Of a stretch of DNA of 64,000 nucleotides, positions 17,346-25,178 are shown in pieces; position 1 is the first letter of the stretch; every line of letters starts with the position of its first letter. The DNA comes from Erwinia sp039023475 (GTDB taxonomy: Bacteria > Pseudomonadota > Gammaproteobacteria > Enterobacterales > Enterobacteriaceae), in NCBI RefSeq assembly GCF_039023475.1, contig NZ_JBCHVB010000001.1, forward strand, positions 372,001 through 436,000. Direction: 5' to 3'. The position numbers and the translations under genes are program-made. Under the pieces are notes generated by a model. That model made no database searches. It saw only the letters and a program-made list of their open reading frames with translations, and had not been told where the DNA came from.

Positions 17346-17431
17346 ATCTTTGCCAGGCTGCCAGGCCCTCTTTTGGCCTGGCAGTGGCGGGAAGGTGCCA
17401 GATTGACGGGCTTTTAGACTGTGGCTATCGA
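17346..17431 (+). promoter_or_regulatory. RhaS operator and rhaB promoter
   Basis: The distal half-site ATCTTTGCCAGGCTGCC (17346-17362) is very close to the E. coli RhaS half-site as I remember it. The proximal half (17380-17396, GGCAGTGGCGGGAAGGT) is inverted, with a 17-base spacer. Nested inside is a perfect 10-base inverted repeat, CTGCCAGGCC (17358-17367) with GGCCTGGCAG (17375-17384). TAGACT at 17415-17420 (also conserved in E. coli) is a likely -10; TTGACG at 17403 with TATCGA at 17426 is an alternative pair. Confidence 0.8.
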
Positions 17432-17451
17432 ACTGACAGGAAGCCACGACC

Positions 17452-18924
17452 ATGAGCTTACGAAATTGTGTTGCCGTTGACCTGGGCGCTTCCAGCGGCC
17501 GCGTGATGCTGGCGCGCTTTAACACAGAAACCGGCGAACTTTCTCTTGAAGAGATTGCCCGCTGCGTCAATCAGCTGATAAGCGTTGAGGGTCATCAGTG
17601 CTGGGATCTCGAGGCTCTGGAAACCTTTATTTTTACCTCACTGGATAAGCTGGTCGGTCAGGGCATTGTCCCTGACAGCATCGGCATTGATACCTGGGGC
17701 GTTGATTATGTGCTGCTGAACGCTGAGGGTGAGCGCATCGGGCTGCCGGTTGCCTATCGCGACGACCGCACAAGAGGCGTGATGAGCCGGGCGCAGCTGG
17801 AGCTGGGCAGGGAAGCTATCTATCAGAAAACAGGCATTCAGTTTCTGCCTTTCAATACGCTCTACCAGCTTCGGGCGCTGTGCGATGCCGGACCTGAGTG
17901 GCTGAAGGACGTTCGCCACGCGCTGCTAATCCCTGATTATTTTCATTTCCGCCTCACGGGCAAGCTGAACTGGGAATACAGCAATGCCACCACGACGCAG
18001 CTGCTTAATATCCATAGCGGAAAATGGGATAACGAGCTGCTGGCCTGGGCGGGCGCAAGCCCCTCCTGGTTTGGTCCGACATCTCAGCCGGGCAGCCTGA
18101 CCGGCAACTGGACAACGGCCTCGGGCGAGACGGTCCCGGTGATTGCCGTGGCGACGCATGATACGGCCAGCGCGGTCGTTGCCGCGCCGGTTGCCGGCAC
18201 CAATGCGGCCTGGCTCAGTTCCGGGACCTGGTCTTTGATGGGCTTTGAAAGCCCTGTTCCTTTCACCGATGACGCGGCGCTGGCGGCAAACGTCACCAAT
18301 GAAGGCGGCGCGGAAGGGCGCTACCGCGTGCTGAAAAATATTATGGGACTCTGGCTGCTTCAGCGCGTCTGCTCGGAGCTTAACATCGGTGACTTGGGGG
18401 CGCTGGTGCAGGAGGCGGAATCGCAGCCGGCCTGCCGCTCGCTGATTAATCCCAACGACGATCGCTTTATTAACCCGGCCAGCATGGTCAGGGAAATTCA
18501 GGATGCCTGTGTGGAACAGGGAATGCCCGCGCCCGCTGACGCCGCGTCGCTCGCACGCACCATCTTCGACAGCCTCGCCCTTTATTACCGCCAGGTGCTT
18601 CAGGAGCTGGGCGAGGTGCGCGGCAGCGCCTTCAGCTGGCTGCACATTGTTGGCGGCGGCTGCCAGAACCCGCTGCTTAACCAGCTCTGCGCCGACGCCT
18701 GCGGCATTCCGGTCATTGCCGGCCCGGTGGAAGCCTCAACGCTGGGCAATATCGGCAGCCAGCTGATCGCCGCCGGGGCGGTGCAGGACGTGCCGCATTT
18801 TCGCCAGCTTATTAAGCAAAACTTTCATCTGAAAACGTATACCCCTCACGCCAGTGACGTTTATCGCCAGAACTGGGCGAAGTTTCAGTCACTGACACAC
18901 ACGGTTAAGGAGCTCTGTATATGA
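17452..18924 (+). CDS. rhaB: Rhamnulokinase
   Basis: A 490-residue FGGY-family sugar kinase that phosphorylates L-rhamnulose to L-rhamnulose 1-phosphate. The N-terminal phosphate-binding DLGASSGR is at 10-17. The catalytic Asp237 in ATHDTASAV is at the same position as in E. coli RhaB. The second ATP-binding region includes SSGTWSLMG and IVGGGCQNPLLNQL. It is first in the rhaBADM operon; its stop overlaps the rhaA start by four bases (ATGA), indicating translational coupling. It is controlled by the CRP and RhaS sites upstream. Confidence 0.96.
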   Translation: MSLRNCVAVDLGASSGRVMLARFNTETGELSLEEIARCVNQLISVEGHQCWDLEALETFIFTSLDKLVGQGIVPDSIGIDTWGVDYVLLNAEGERIGLPVAYRDDRTRGVMSRAQLELGREAIYQKTGIQFLPFNTLYQLRALCDAGPEWLKDVRHALLIPDYFHFRLTGKLNWEYSNATTTQLLNIHSGKWDNELLAWAGASPSWFGPTSQPGSLTGNWTTASGETVPVIAVATHDTASAVVAAPVAGTNAAWLSSGTWSLMGFESPVPFTDDAALAANVTNEGGAEGRYRVLKNIMGLWLLQRVCSELNIGDLGALVQEAESQPACRSLINPNDDRFINPASMVREIQDACVEQGMPAPADAASLARTIFDSLALYYRQVLQELGEVRGSAFSWLHIVGGGCQNPLLNQLCADACGIPVIAGPVEASTLGNIGSQLIAAGAVQDVPHFRQLIKQNFHLKTYTPHASDVYRQNWAKFQSLTHTVKELCI

Positions 18925-20177
18925 CACGCGCAATTGAACAGGCGTTTGAACTCGCCAGCCAGCGTTTTGCCGATATTGGCGTCGACGTCAACGCCGCGAT
19001 GGCGCAGCTGGATAAGCTGCCCGTTTCCATGCACTGCTGGCAGGGGGATGACGTCCGGGGGTTTGAGAATCCACAGGGCGCGCTGACAGGCGGCATTCAG
19101 GCAACCGGCAACTATCCGGGCAAAGCCCGCTCGGCCGCTGAACTGCGGGCCGATCTGGACCGGGCCATGTCGCTGATCCCGGGTCCAAAACGCCTTAACC
19201 TGCACGCTATCTATCTGGAAAGCGACTCGCCGGTAGAACGCACGGATATTCGTCCTGAACATTTCGCACAGTGGGTTGAATGGGCAAAAGCGAACGGCAT
19301 TGGCCTCGATTTTAACCCGACCTGCTTTTCGCATCCCCTGAGCGCAGACGGCTTTACGCTGGCGCACACCGATCCGGAGATCCGGCAGTTCTGGATCGAA
19401 CACTGCAAAGCCAGCCGCAGGATCTCCGCCTCGTTCGGTGAGCAGCTGGGCACACCTTCCATCATGAATATCTGGGTGCCGGACGGTATGAAAGACGTCA
19501 CCGTGGATCGCTTTGGCCCACGTCAGCGCCTGATGAACTCTCTGGATGAGATCATCAGCGAGAAGCTGAATCCGGCGCACCACATTGATGCGGTGGAAAG
19601 TAAGCTGTTCGGTATCGGCGCGGAAAGCTACACGGTGGGCTCCAATGAGTTCTGCCTGGGCTATGCCGCCAGCCGCCAGACCGCGCTGACGCTGGATGCG
19701 GGCCATTTCCATCCGACGGAAGTTATCTCAGATAAGATCTCCACCGCCATGCTTTACGTGCCGCGCCTGCTGCTTCACGTCAGCCGTCCCGTTCGCTGGG
19801 ACAGCGATCACGTTGTGCTGCTTGATGACGAAACGCAGGCGATTGCCAGCGAAATCGTGCGGCAGCGTCTGTTCGACAAGGTGCATATCGGCCTGGATTT
19901 CTTTGACGCCTCCATCAACCGTATCGCGGCCTGGGTTATCGGCACGCGTAATACTAAAAAAGCGCTGCTCCGTGCGCTGCTGGAGCCGGTTGAACAGCTG
20001 CAGAAGCTGGAGCGGGAAGGGGACTACACCACAAGACTGGCCCTGCTTGAAGAGCAGAAATCGCTGCCGTGGCAGGCGGTCTGGGATGCATGGTGCCTGC
20101 GCAATGAAGTCCCCACGGGAGCTGACTGGTTAAGCGACGTCCGTGACTATGAACAAACAACTCTCAGCCAACGTTAA
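18921..20177 (+). CDS. rhaA: L-rhamnose isomerase
   Basis: A 418-residue TIM-barrel metalloenzyme that converts L-rhamnose to L-rhamnulose. It is colinear with E. coli RhaA with an offset of about eight residues. The metal ligands correspond to Glu226, Asp259 (TLDAGHFHPT), His286 (LLHVSRPVRWDSDH), Asp294 and Asp296, all present. The ATG overlaps the rhaB stop by four bases. rhaD follows after ten bases. It is an intact enzyme of the usual length. Confidence 0.96.
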   Translation: MTRAIEQAFELASQRFADIGVDVNAAMAQLDKLPVSMHCWQGDDVRGFENPQGALTGGIQATGNYPGKARSAAELRADLDRAMSLIPGPKRLNLHAIYLESDSPVERTDIRPEHFAQWVEWAKANGIGLDFNPTCFSHPLSADGFTLAHTDPEIRQFWIEHCKASRRISASFGEQLGTPSIMNIWVPDGMKDVTVDRFGPRQRLMNSLDEIISEKLNPAHHIDAVESKLFGIGAESYTVGSNEFCLGYAASRQTALTLDAGHFHPTEVISDKISTAMLYVPRLLLHVSRPVRWDSDHVVLLDDETQAIASEIVRQRLFDKVHIGLDFFDASINRIAAWVIGTRNTKKALLRALLEPVEQLQKLEREGDYTTRLALLEEQKSLPWQAVWDAWCLRNEVPTGADWLSDVRDYEQTTLSQR

Positions 20178-20187
20178 GGATTACTTG

Positions 20188-21030
20188 ATGCAACAGATAC
20201 TGAATTCATGGTTTGTCCAGGGAATGGTGAAAGCGACCGGTGATATGTGGCTGAAGGGCTGGGATGAGCGCAACGGGGGCAACGTCAGCCTGCGCCTGCT
20301 GGAGGAAGAAGTGCAGCCGTATGCGGCGGATTTTTACCCTGAGCCGCGGACGGTTGAGCTTACTCAGCCAGCACCAGCGCTGGCGGGGTGCTGGTTTCTT
20401 GTTACCGGCTCCGGTAAGTTCTTCCGCAACGTGCCGCTCGATCCGGCCGACAGCCTGGTCCTGCTGCAGGTCAGCGAGGATGGCCGCGCCTACAGCATTC
20501 ACTGGGGGCTGACCAACGGCGGCCTGCCGACGTCTGAACTGGCCTCCCACTTCCAGTCTCACAGCGTGCGGATGAAGGCGACAAACGGCGCTGACCGGGT
20601 GATTATGCACTGCCACGCCACCAACTTTATGTCGCTGAGCTACGTGGTGGAACTTGATTCCGCCAGCTTCACCCGCCTGCTGTGGGAAGGCAGTACGGAA
20701 TGCCTGGTGGTGTTCCCGGATGGCGTGGGCATCGTCCCCTGGATGGTGCCCGGCACCGACGGCATCGGTGAAAAAACCGCAGAACAGATGGCGTCGCACA
20801 GCCTGGTGATGTGGCCATTCCACGGCATCTTTGGTGCAGGCCCGACGCTTGATGAAACCTTCGGCCTGATTGACACTGCGGAAAAATCGTCAGAGGTGGT
20901 GGTGAAAGTCATTTCGATGGGCGGTATGCGTCAAAGTATCACCACGCCGGAGCTGATTGCGCTGGGTGAACGTTTCGGCGTGAAGCCCTGGCAGGCGGCG
21001 CTGGATGCGGAACATCATCATGTTGCGTAA
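20188..21030 (+). CDS. rhaD: Rhamnulose-1-phosphate aldolase
   Basis: A 280-residue zinc-dependent class II aldolase that splits L-rhamnulose 1-phosphate into DHAP and L-lactaldehyde. Zinc ligands His141 and His143 (MHCHATN), His212 (WPFHGIFG) and the catalytic Glu117 (TSELAS) fall at the same numbers as in the E. coli enzyme. The frame is open back to 20143, inside rhaA. ATG 20188 is chosen because AAGGA precedes it and the homologue begins there. The stop overlaps the rhaM start by eleven bases. Confidence 0.96.
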   Translation: MQQILNSWFVQGMVKATGDMWLKGWDERNGGNVSLRLLEEEVQPYAADFYPEPRTVELTQPAPALAGCWFLVTGSGKFFRNVPLDPADSLVLLQVSEDGRAYSIHWGLTNGGLPTSELASHFQSHSVRMKATNGADRVIMHCHATNFMSLSYVVELDSASFTRLLWEGSTECLVVFPDGVGIVPWMVPGTDGIGEKTAEQMASHSLVMWPFHGIFGAGPTLDETFGLIDTAEKSSEVVVKVISMGGMRQSITTPELIALGERFGVKPWQAALDAEHHHVA

Positions 21031-21334
21031 GGCGTTTGTGATGCAGGTGCATCCTGACCGCCATGAGGAGTATCAGCAGCGCCACAATCCGATCTGGCCA
21101 GAGCTGGCGGAGACGCTGAAGGCGCACGGTGCCCATCACTACAGTATCTTTCTGGACAGGCAGCGCAGCCTGCTGTTTGCGGTGGTGGAGATCGAATCGG
21201 AAGCGCGCTGGAATGCCGTTGCGGAAACGGAAGTCTGCCAGCGCTGGTGGCGCTCAATGCGTGAACTGATGCCGTCAAATGAGGACTGTAGTCCGGTCAG
21301 CGAAGAGCTGCTGCCGGTCTTCTATCTGCCATAG
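21020..21334 (+). CDS. rhaM: L-rhamnose mutarotase
   Basis: A 104-residue dimeric ferredoxin-like protein that interconverts the alpha and beta anomers of L-rhamnose, supplying the form used by RhaA. The active-site residues known in E. coli are all present at the same positions: Tyr18, His22, Tyr41 and Trp76 (CQRWW). The start MLRKAFVMQV at 21020 matches the homologue better than the in-frame upstream ATG at 21005. It is the last gene of the rhaBADM operon and is followed by a terminator. Confidence 0.95.
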   Translation: MLRKAFVMQVHPDRHEEYQQRHNPIWPELAETLKAHGAHHYSIFLDRQRSLLFAVVEIESEARWNAVAETEVCQRWWRSMRELMPSNEDCSPVSEELLPVFYLP

Positions 21335-21355
21335 CTGCTCTGCCTGCCATAGCTG

Positions 21356-21390
21356 AAAGGGCTGAACGCAATCTGCGTCCAGCCCTTTTT
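21356..21390 (+). terminator. Bidirectional terminator, rhaM/sotB
   Basis: A 15-base stem, AAAGGGCTGAACGCA (21356-21370) with TGCGTCCAGCCCTTT (21374-21388), has one mismatch and a three-base loop, and runs into further T. It lies between convergent rhaM and sotB and has A-runs and T-runs on both sides, so it can serve both. Confidence 0.9.
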
Positions 21391-21391
21391 T

Positions 21392-22576
21392 CTAGCCGTT
21401 TATCCGCAGCTGCGGGTAGCGTCGCAGACTCCAGGCACACCAGATCAGGGAGAGCAGGCCAATTGCCCCGCCGGCATAGCCAATGTTTTCCATATGCAGA
21501 TGCAGACTGACCTGATTACCCAGCAGCGCGCCGGCGCCGATCCCCAGGTTATAAATGCCCGACATCAGCGACATCGCCACGTCCGTGGCGTCGGGTGCCA
21601 AAGCCAGAACGCGCACCTGCACCGCCAGGCCGATCACCATCATCGCCATTCCCCAGATAATGCAGAGCAGAGAAATTGCCACGCTGTGGGTTGCCGCCAG
21701 GTATAAAGTCAGCATGCTAATTGTGATTAACGCGATCGCGGCAAGTAAAAAGGTTGCCGGGAATTTATTGCCCAGCGCGCTGAATAACAGGCTGCCAATA
21801 ATGCCCGCCGCGCCAAATATCAGCAGAAGGAACGTTGTGAAATTATCGCCCATTCCGGCCACGCTCTGGATAAAGGGTTCAATATAGCTGTAGGCGGTGT
21901 AATGGGCGGTCACCACCACGGCGATCAGCATATAGAGAGACACCAGCGCCGGGCGCTTAAATAACATGGGAACGCTTTTCAGCGAGCCGCTGTGTTCGCT
22001 TGGCAGCTTCGGCAACAGCTTCGCCAGACAAAGCAGGGTAACCAGCGCCACGGCACCGATCACCGCAAAGGTCATCCGCCAGCCAAGATACTGACCGATC
22101 AGTCGGCCAACGGGCAGCCCGAGCACCATCGCCAGCGCCGTGCCGGTTGCCAGCATACTTAACGCCTGGGTCTTTTTCCCGGCGGGCGCGACGCGGATCG
22201 CCAGCGAGGCGGTGATTGACCAGAATATGGCGTGCGACAGCGCAATGCCGATACGTGAAACCACCAGCACGCTGAAGCTCCAGGCAAAGGTCGACAGGAT
22301 ATGGCTGCCGACAAACAGTAAGAAAATCGTTATCAGCAGGAAGCGCCGTTCAACCTGACGCGTCAGCAGCATCATCGGCAGAGACATCAGCGCCACAACC
22401 CAGGCATAGATAGTCAGCATCAGCCCGACCTGGGCCGTTTTCATCGAAAAACTGGCGGCGATATCAGAAAGCAGTCCGACCGGCGCAAATTCGGTGGTGT
22501 TAAAAATAAAGGCGGCAATGGCTAACATAATAACGCGTAGCCAGGCCGTTTTGCGTGAAACGGTATTTGATTGCAT
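21392..22576 (-). CDS. sotB: Sugar efflux transporter SotB (MFS)
   Basis: A 394-residue major-facilitator inner-membrane protein with twelve predicted helices, close to E. coli SotB/YdeA. Examples are NTVSRKTAWLRV, FIFNTTEFAPVGLLSDIA, MLTIYAWVVALMSLP, SRIGIALSHAIFWSITASLA and VLALAPDATDVAMSL. The family exports arabinose and IPTG and limits sugar overload. Its position beside the rhamnose operon is suggestive, but it is a separate convergent unit. It starts at ATG 22576. About 260 non-coding bases precede it, with no recognised site. Confidence 0.92.
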   Translation of the reverse strand: MQSNTVSRKTAWLRVIMLAIAAFIFNTTEFAPVGLLSDIAASFSMKTAQVGLMLTIYAWVVALMSLPMMLLTRQVERRFLLITIFLLFVGSHILSTFAWSFSVLVVSRIGIALSHAIFWSITASLAIRVAPAGKKTQALSMLATGTALAMVLGLPVGRLIGQYLGWRMTFAVIGAVALVTLLCLAKLLPKLPSEHSGSLKSVPMLFKRPALVSLYMLIAVVVTAHYTAYSYIEPFIQSVAGMGDNFTTFLLLIFGAAGIIGSLLFSALGNKFPATFLLAAIALITISMLTLYLAATHSVAISLLCIIWGMAMMVIGLAVQVRVLALAPDATDVAMSLMSGIYNLGIGAGALLGNQVSLHLHMENIGYAGGAIGLLSLIWCAWSLRRYPQLRING

Positions 22577-22838
22577 CAGGGTTAACTAATTGTTGATTAA
22601 AGGTTAATTTCGCCCGGGCGAAATTCAGGAGACTGGCGCATATTGTGTTTTATTTAGCTGTTGGATGACACGAAAATATTGCCTTTTTTGTAAGCAAGAT
22701 CGGTTGACCTTTGTCAGCAGAACGGGCCGCTGTTAATAATGAAAAACAGCGGCATCCGGATAATAACGCGTTATTTAATTTAGCTGGACTTTAACTACAT
22801 CAGGCTATGCCCGGCGAATAGATTAACGCTGCCAGTCG

Positions 22839-23399
22839 CTACAGCATTTCCGGACGGAAATCCTCGCGGCGACTGACGTGCCTGCCGGAAAGCATAAACT
22901 CGCCTTCGCCACAGTAGTGCAGGGTTTCCGGATGTTCGGGTGAAGTTGCCACGTGGGCTTTTACCACTTCAAAGATAAAGAAATTGTAACTTTCGATTTG
23001 AGAGCGGTCGTGGAGGCGGCACTCGAAGCTGGCGTAACACTCAGCAATGAGCGGTGCGCTAACCCGATCGCCTTGCTGTGCCGTCAGGCCAAATGCGCTG
23101 AATTTATCCGTTTTTTCGCCACTACAGTTACCGATACCCACTACGGTATCCAGCAGCGCTGAGGTGGGAAGGTTGATCACACATTCACCGGACTGCTTAA
23201 TGAGATCATGGCTGTGGTTGCCTGCGTCAATCATGCAGCCTGTCAGTGAAGGTGAGAAGGCGAGCATGGTATGCCAGCCGAGCGTCATAATATCGGTTTC
23301 ATCTCCCTGACGGGACGAGACTAGCACAACCGGCCCCGGCTCCAGAAAATGCCGTACGTTCTGCACAGGAAAATCAATCTTCGACGTCTGTTCACTCAT
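22839..23399 (-). CDS. Flavin reductase family protein
   Basis: A 186-residue protein of the FMN-binding split-barrel (flavin reductase/flavoredoxin) type. Characteristic stretches are PGPVVLVSSRQGDETDIMTL, FSPSLTGCMI, SGECVINLP and the late ESYNFFIFEVVKAHV. It should bind FMN and reduce flavin or a small substrate using NAD(P)H in the cytoplasm. It stands alone, with no partner monooxygenase visible. The ATG at 23399 has GGAGGATAAGC before it. The exact substrate is unknown. Confidence 0.82.
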   Translation of the reverse strand: MSEQTSKIDFPVQNVRHFLEPGPVVLVSSRQGDETDIMTLGWHTMLAFSPSLTGCMIDAGNHSHDLIKQSGECVINLPTSALLDTVVGIGNCSGEKTDKFSAFGLTAQQGDRVSAPLIAECYASFECRLHDRSQIESYNFFIFEVVKAHVATSPEHPETLHYCGEGEFMLSGRHVSRREDFRPEML

Positions 23400-23675
23400 T
23401 GCTTATCCTCCCGCTGGAGGCGATGGCAGTTTGTTAATCATCTCATTAACAAAGCGTTCTTCACCAACAGCGTTCTTTATCAGCTCCTGCCGTGATAACG
23501 CTTCACGACATCCACCTACACTATAGGACAGGATACCGGGGTTCACAGGCGCGCTGCGGCGGTAACGTTTTTCCGCCTTATACGCTGGGTGGCGCTGGCG
23601 GTTTCCACGTCAAAGACCAGGCTTAATAAGTAAGCCGTGCCGGCCGGTTGCCGGTCTCCTGAACCTGAGGTGAAT

Positions 23676-24296
23676 ATGCAAAAATTATATGGGGCGCCGG
23701 GCTGGGGCTCGGCCATAACGGAGCTTATGTTTACGCTTGCCGGTGAGGCTTACCAGCTGATTGATGTGGAAGGATTCGATCGTCCCGGACCTGCACGCGA
23801 TACACTGCTCGCCCTTAATCCACTTTGTCAGGTTCCGACGCTGGTGCGTGAGGATGGGACCATACTGACGGAGAGCGCGGCCATAGCCTTGGTTCTTCTG
23901 GACGAAAACCCTCAGCTGGCGCCCGCCGCCGGGACGCCACAGCGCGCGCAGTTTTACCGGCTGCTGGTCTGGATGGTTGCCAACGTCTATGCGACGCTGA
24001 CCTATGGGGATTATCCGGAACGCTGGGTGAGCCAGGCCCCGCAAGAGTTGCAGGCCTCAACCGATCGTCACCGTGAGAATCTCTACCTCTGGCTGGAGGC
24101 GCAGGCGGGCGAGGGGCCTTACTGGTTTGGCGAAAAGATTAGCCTGCTGGATGCCTGGCTCCCGGTGCTGGTGAGCTGGAAACCCCGCCATGCCTGGTTT
24201 GAACAATATGCGCCGAAGATTGCCAGCATTGCCCGCAACGTCAGTCAGCGACCGGAGCTGGAAAGGGTGCTCAGGGCTAATCAGCTTTTACCATAA
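23676..24296 (+). CDS. Glutathione S-transferase family protein
   Basis: A 206-residue cytosolic GST. The thioredoxin-like N-domain (about 1-80) starts MQKLYGAPGWGSAITELMF and contains LNPLCQVPTLV with the cis-Pro and DGTILTESAAIALVL with the glutathione-binding Glu-Ser. An all-helical C-domain follows (GEKISLLDAWLPVLVSW). The upstream part of the open frame (from 23637) lacks a start signal. ATG 23676 has GAGGTGAAT just before it. It is a single gene between the flavin reductase (divergent) and oqxR. The substrate is unknown. Confidence 0.87.
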   Translation: MQKLYGAPGWGSAITELMFTLAGEAYQLIDVEGFDRPGPARDTLLALNPLCQVPTLVREDGTILTESAAIALVLLDENPQLAPAAGTPQRAQFYRLLVWMVANVYATLTYGDYPERWVSQAPQELQASTDRHRENLYLWLEAQAGEGPYWFGEKISLLDAWLPVLVSWKPRHAWFEQYAPKIASIARNVSQRPELERVLRANQLLP

Positions 24297-24473
24297 TCCC
24301 ATACTTTTCAGGGCGATAAGCGCAATAGCAGTAAACGCTTACGCCTTATCTTCTAAATGCGTCCACAATTTGTTATATTAAACAGGTGACATTTTTTATA
24401 GTTAACTGATTTTTAATGCTTTTTAAGACAGCCGCGCCGCAAGCGAGGGGCAGCTGAAAGCAAGGATCTGAAC

Positions 24474-24956
24474 ATGCTTGATATTCGTTTTCCTACAGCC
24501 TTACACATGGTGCTCAGCGTAGCCCAGGCGGAGCGGGAAGGTAAACGCAGCACCAGCAAAATTCTGGCAATGGGCCTTGAGGCCAATCCCAGTTTCGTCC
24601 GCAAGATGATGGTGCCGCTGACCCGCGATGGCATTATTGTCTCCACGCTTGGCCGCACCGGGACTATTCGTCTGGGCCGCCCGGCTGAAGAGATCACATT
24701 GTGTGATATTTATCTTTCCGTACTGGAAGATAAACCGCTGCTGGCAGGGCGTCCGGAAGTGCCGGCCCGCTGCCTGGTGAGCGCCAATACCTGCTGGTTC
24801 TTTAAGGAGCTGGCGCGTGAAGCAGAACAAGCTTCGCTGGACGTGCTGGCCAAACGTACGGTAGCCGATGCGCTGGCCGAGATTTACGAGCGTGACCGCC
24901 GTAATCCGGAAGGCAGCTGCGAGGCATTTTTAGCCCGCGAAGAGGCAGATTCGTAG
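24474..24956 (+). CDS. oqxR: Rrf2-family regulator of oqxAB
   Basis: A 160-residue Rrf2-family DNA-binding protein. Its winged helix is at about 1-75 (FPTALHMVLSVAQAEREG, LEANPSFVRKMMVPLTRDGI, STLGRTGTIRLGRPAEEITL). Two cysteines, RCLVSANTC, are eight residues apart; the three-cysteine iron-sulfur set of IscR/NsrR is not evident. It lies directly downstream of and convergent with oqxB. That is the position I recall for oqxR, the local repressor, in Klebsiella, and the protein agrees with my memory of it. It probably binds the paired palindromes between oqxA and rarA. The symbol is given by position plus family. Confidence 0.7.
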   Translation: MLDIRFPTALHMVLSVAQAEREGKRSTSKILAMGLEANPSFVRKMMVPLTRDGIIVSTLGRTGTIRLGRPAEEITLCDIYLSVLEDKPLLAGRPEVPARCLVSANTCWFFKELAREAEQASLDVLAKRTVADALAEIYERDRRNPEGSCEAFLAREEADS

Positions 24957-24973
24957 ATCTGCTTATCCCGACG

Positions 24974-25009
24974 AAAGGGCGGACAACGCAGAGTTGTCCG
25001 CCCTTTTTT
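24974..25009 (+). terminator. Terminator of oqxR
   Basis: A perfect 14-base stem, AAAGGGCGGACAAC (24974-24987) with GTTGTCCGCCCTTT (24993-25006), loop GCAGA, then more T. Confidence 0.93.
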
Positions 25010-25100
25010 GATCCTGCATTAGTCTGAGAACCGCGCCTGCGACGTTAGCATGGCGCAAACTCTTTACCGGGAAAGCTCTGATAAAGGGATTTAAGGGATA

Positions 25101-25131
25101 AAAAAATGGGAAGCAAACCGCTTCCCATTTT
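25101..25131 (-). terminator. Terminator of oqxAB
   Basis: A perfect 12-base stem, AAAATGGGAAGC (25103-25114) with GCTTCCCATTTT (25120-25131), is preceded by A-run bases that become T on the minus strand. It lies 48 bases past the oqxB stop. Confidence 0.88.
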
Positions 25132-25178
25132 CTGATTCTCTGACTCTTTACGTCGGTTAACGTCGCGGCCTTTTACTC

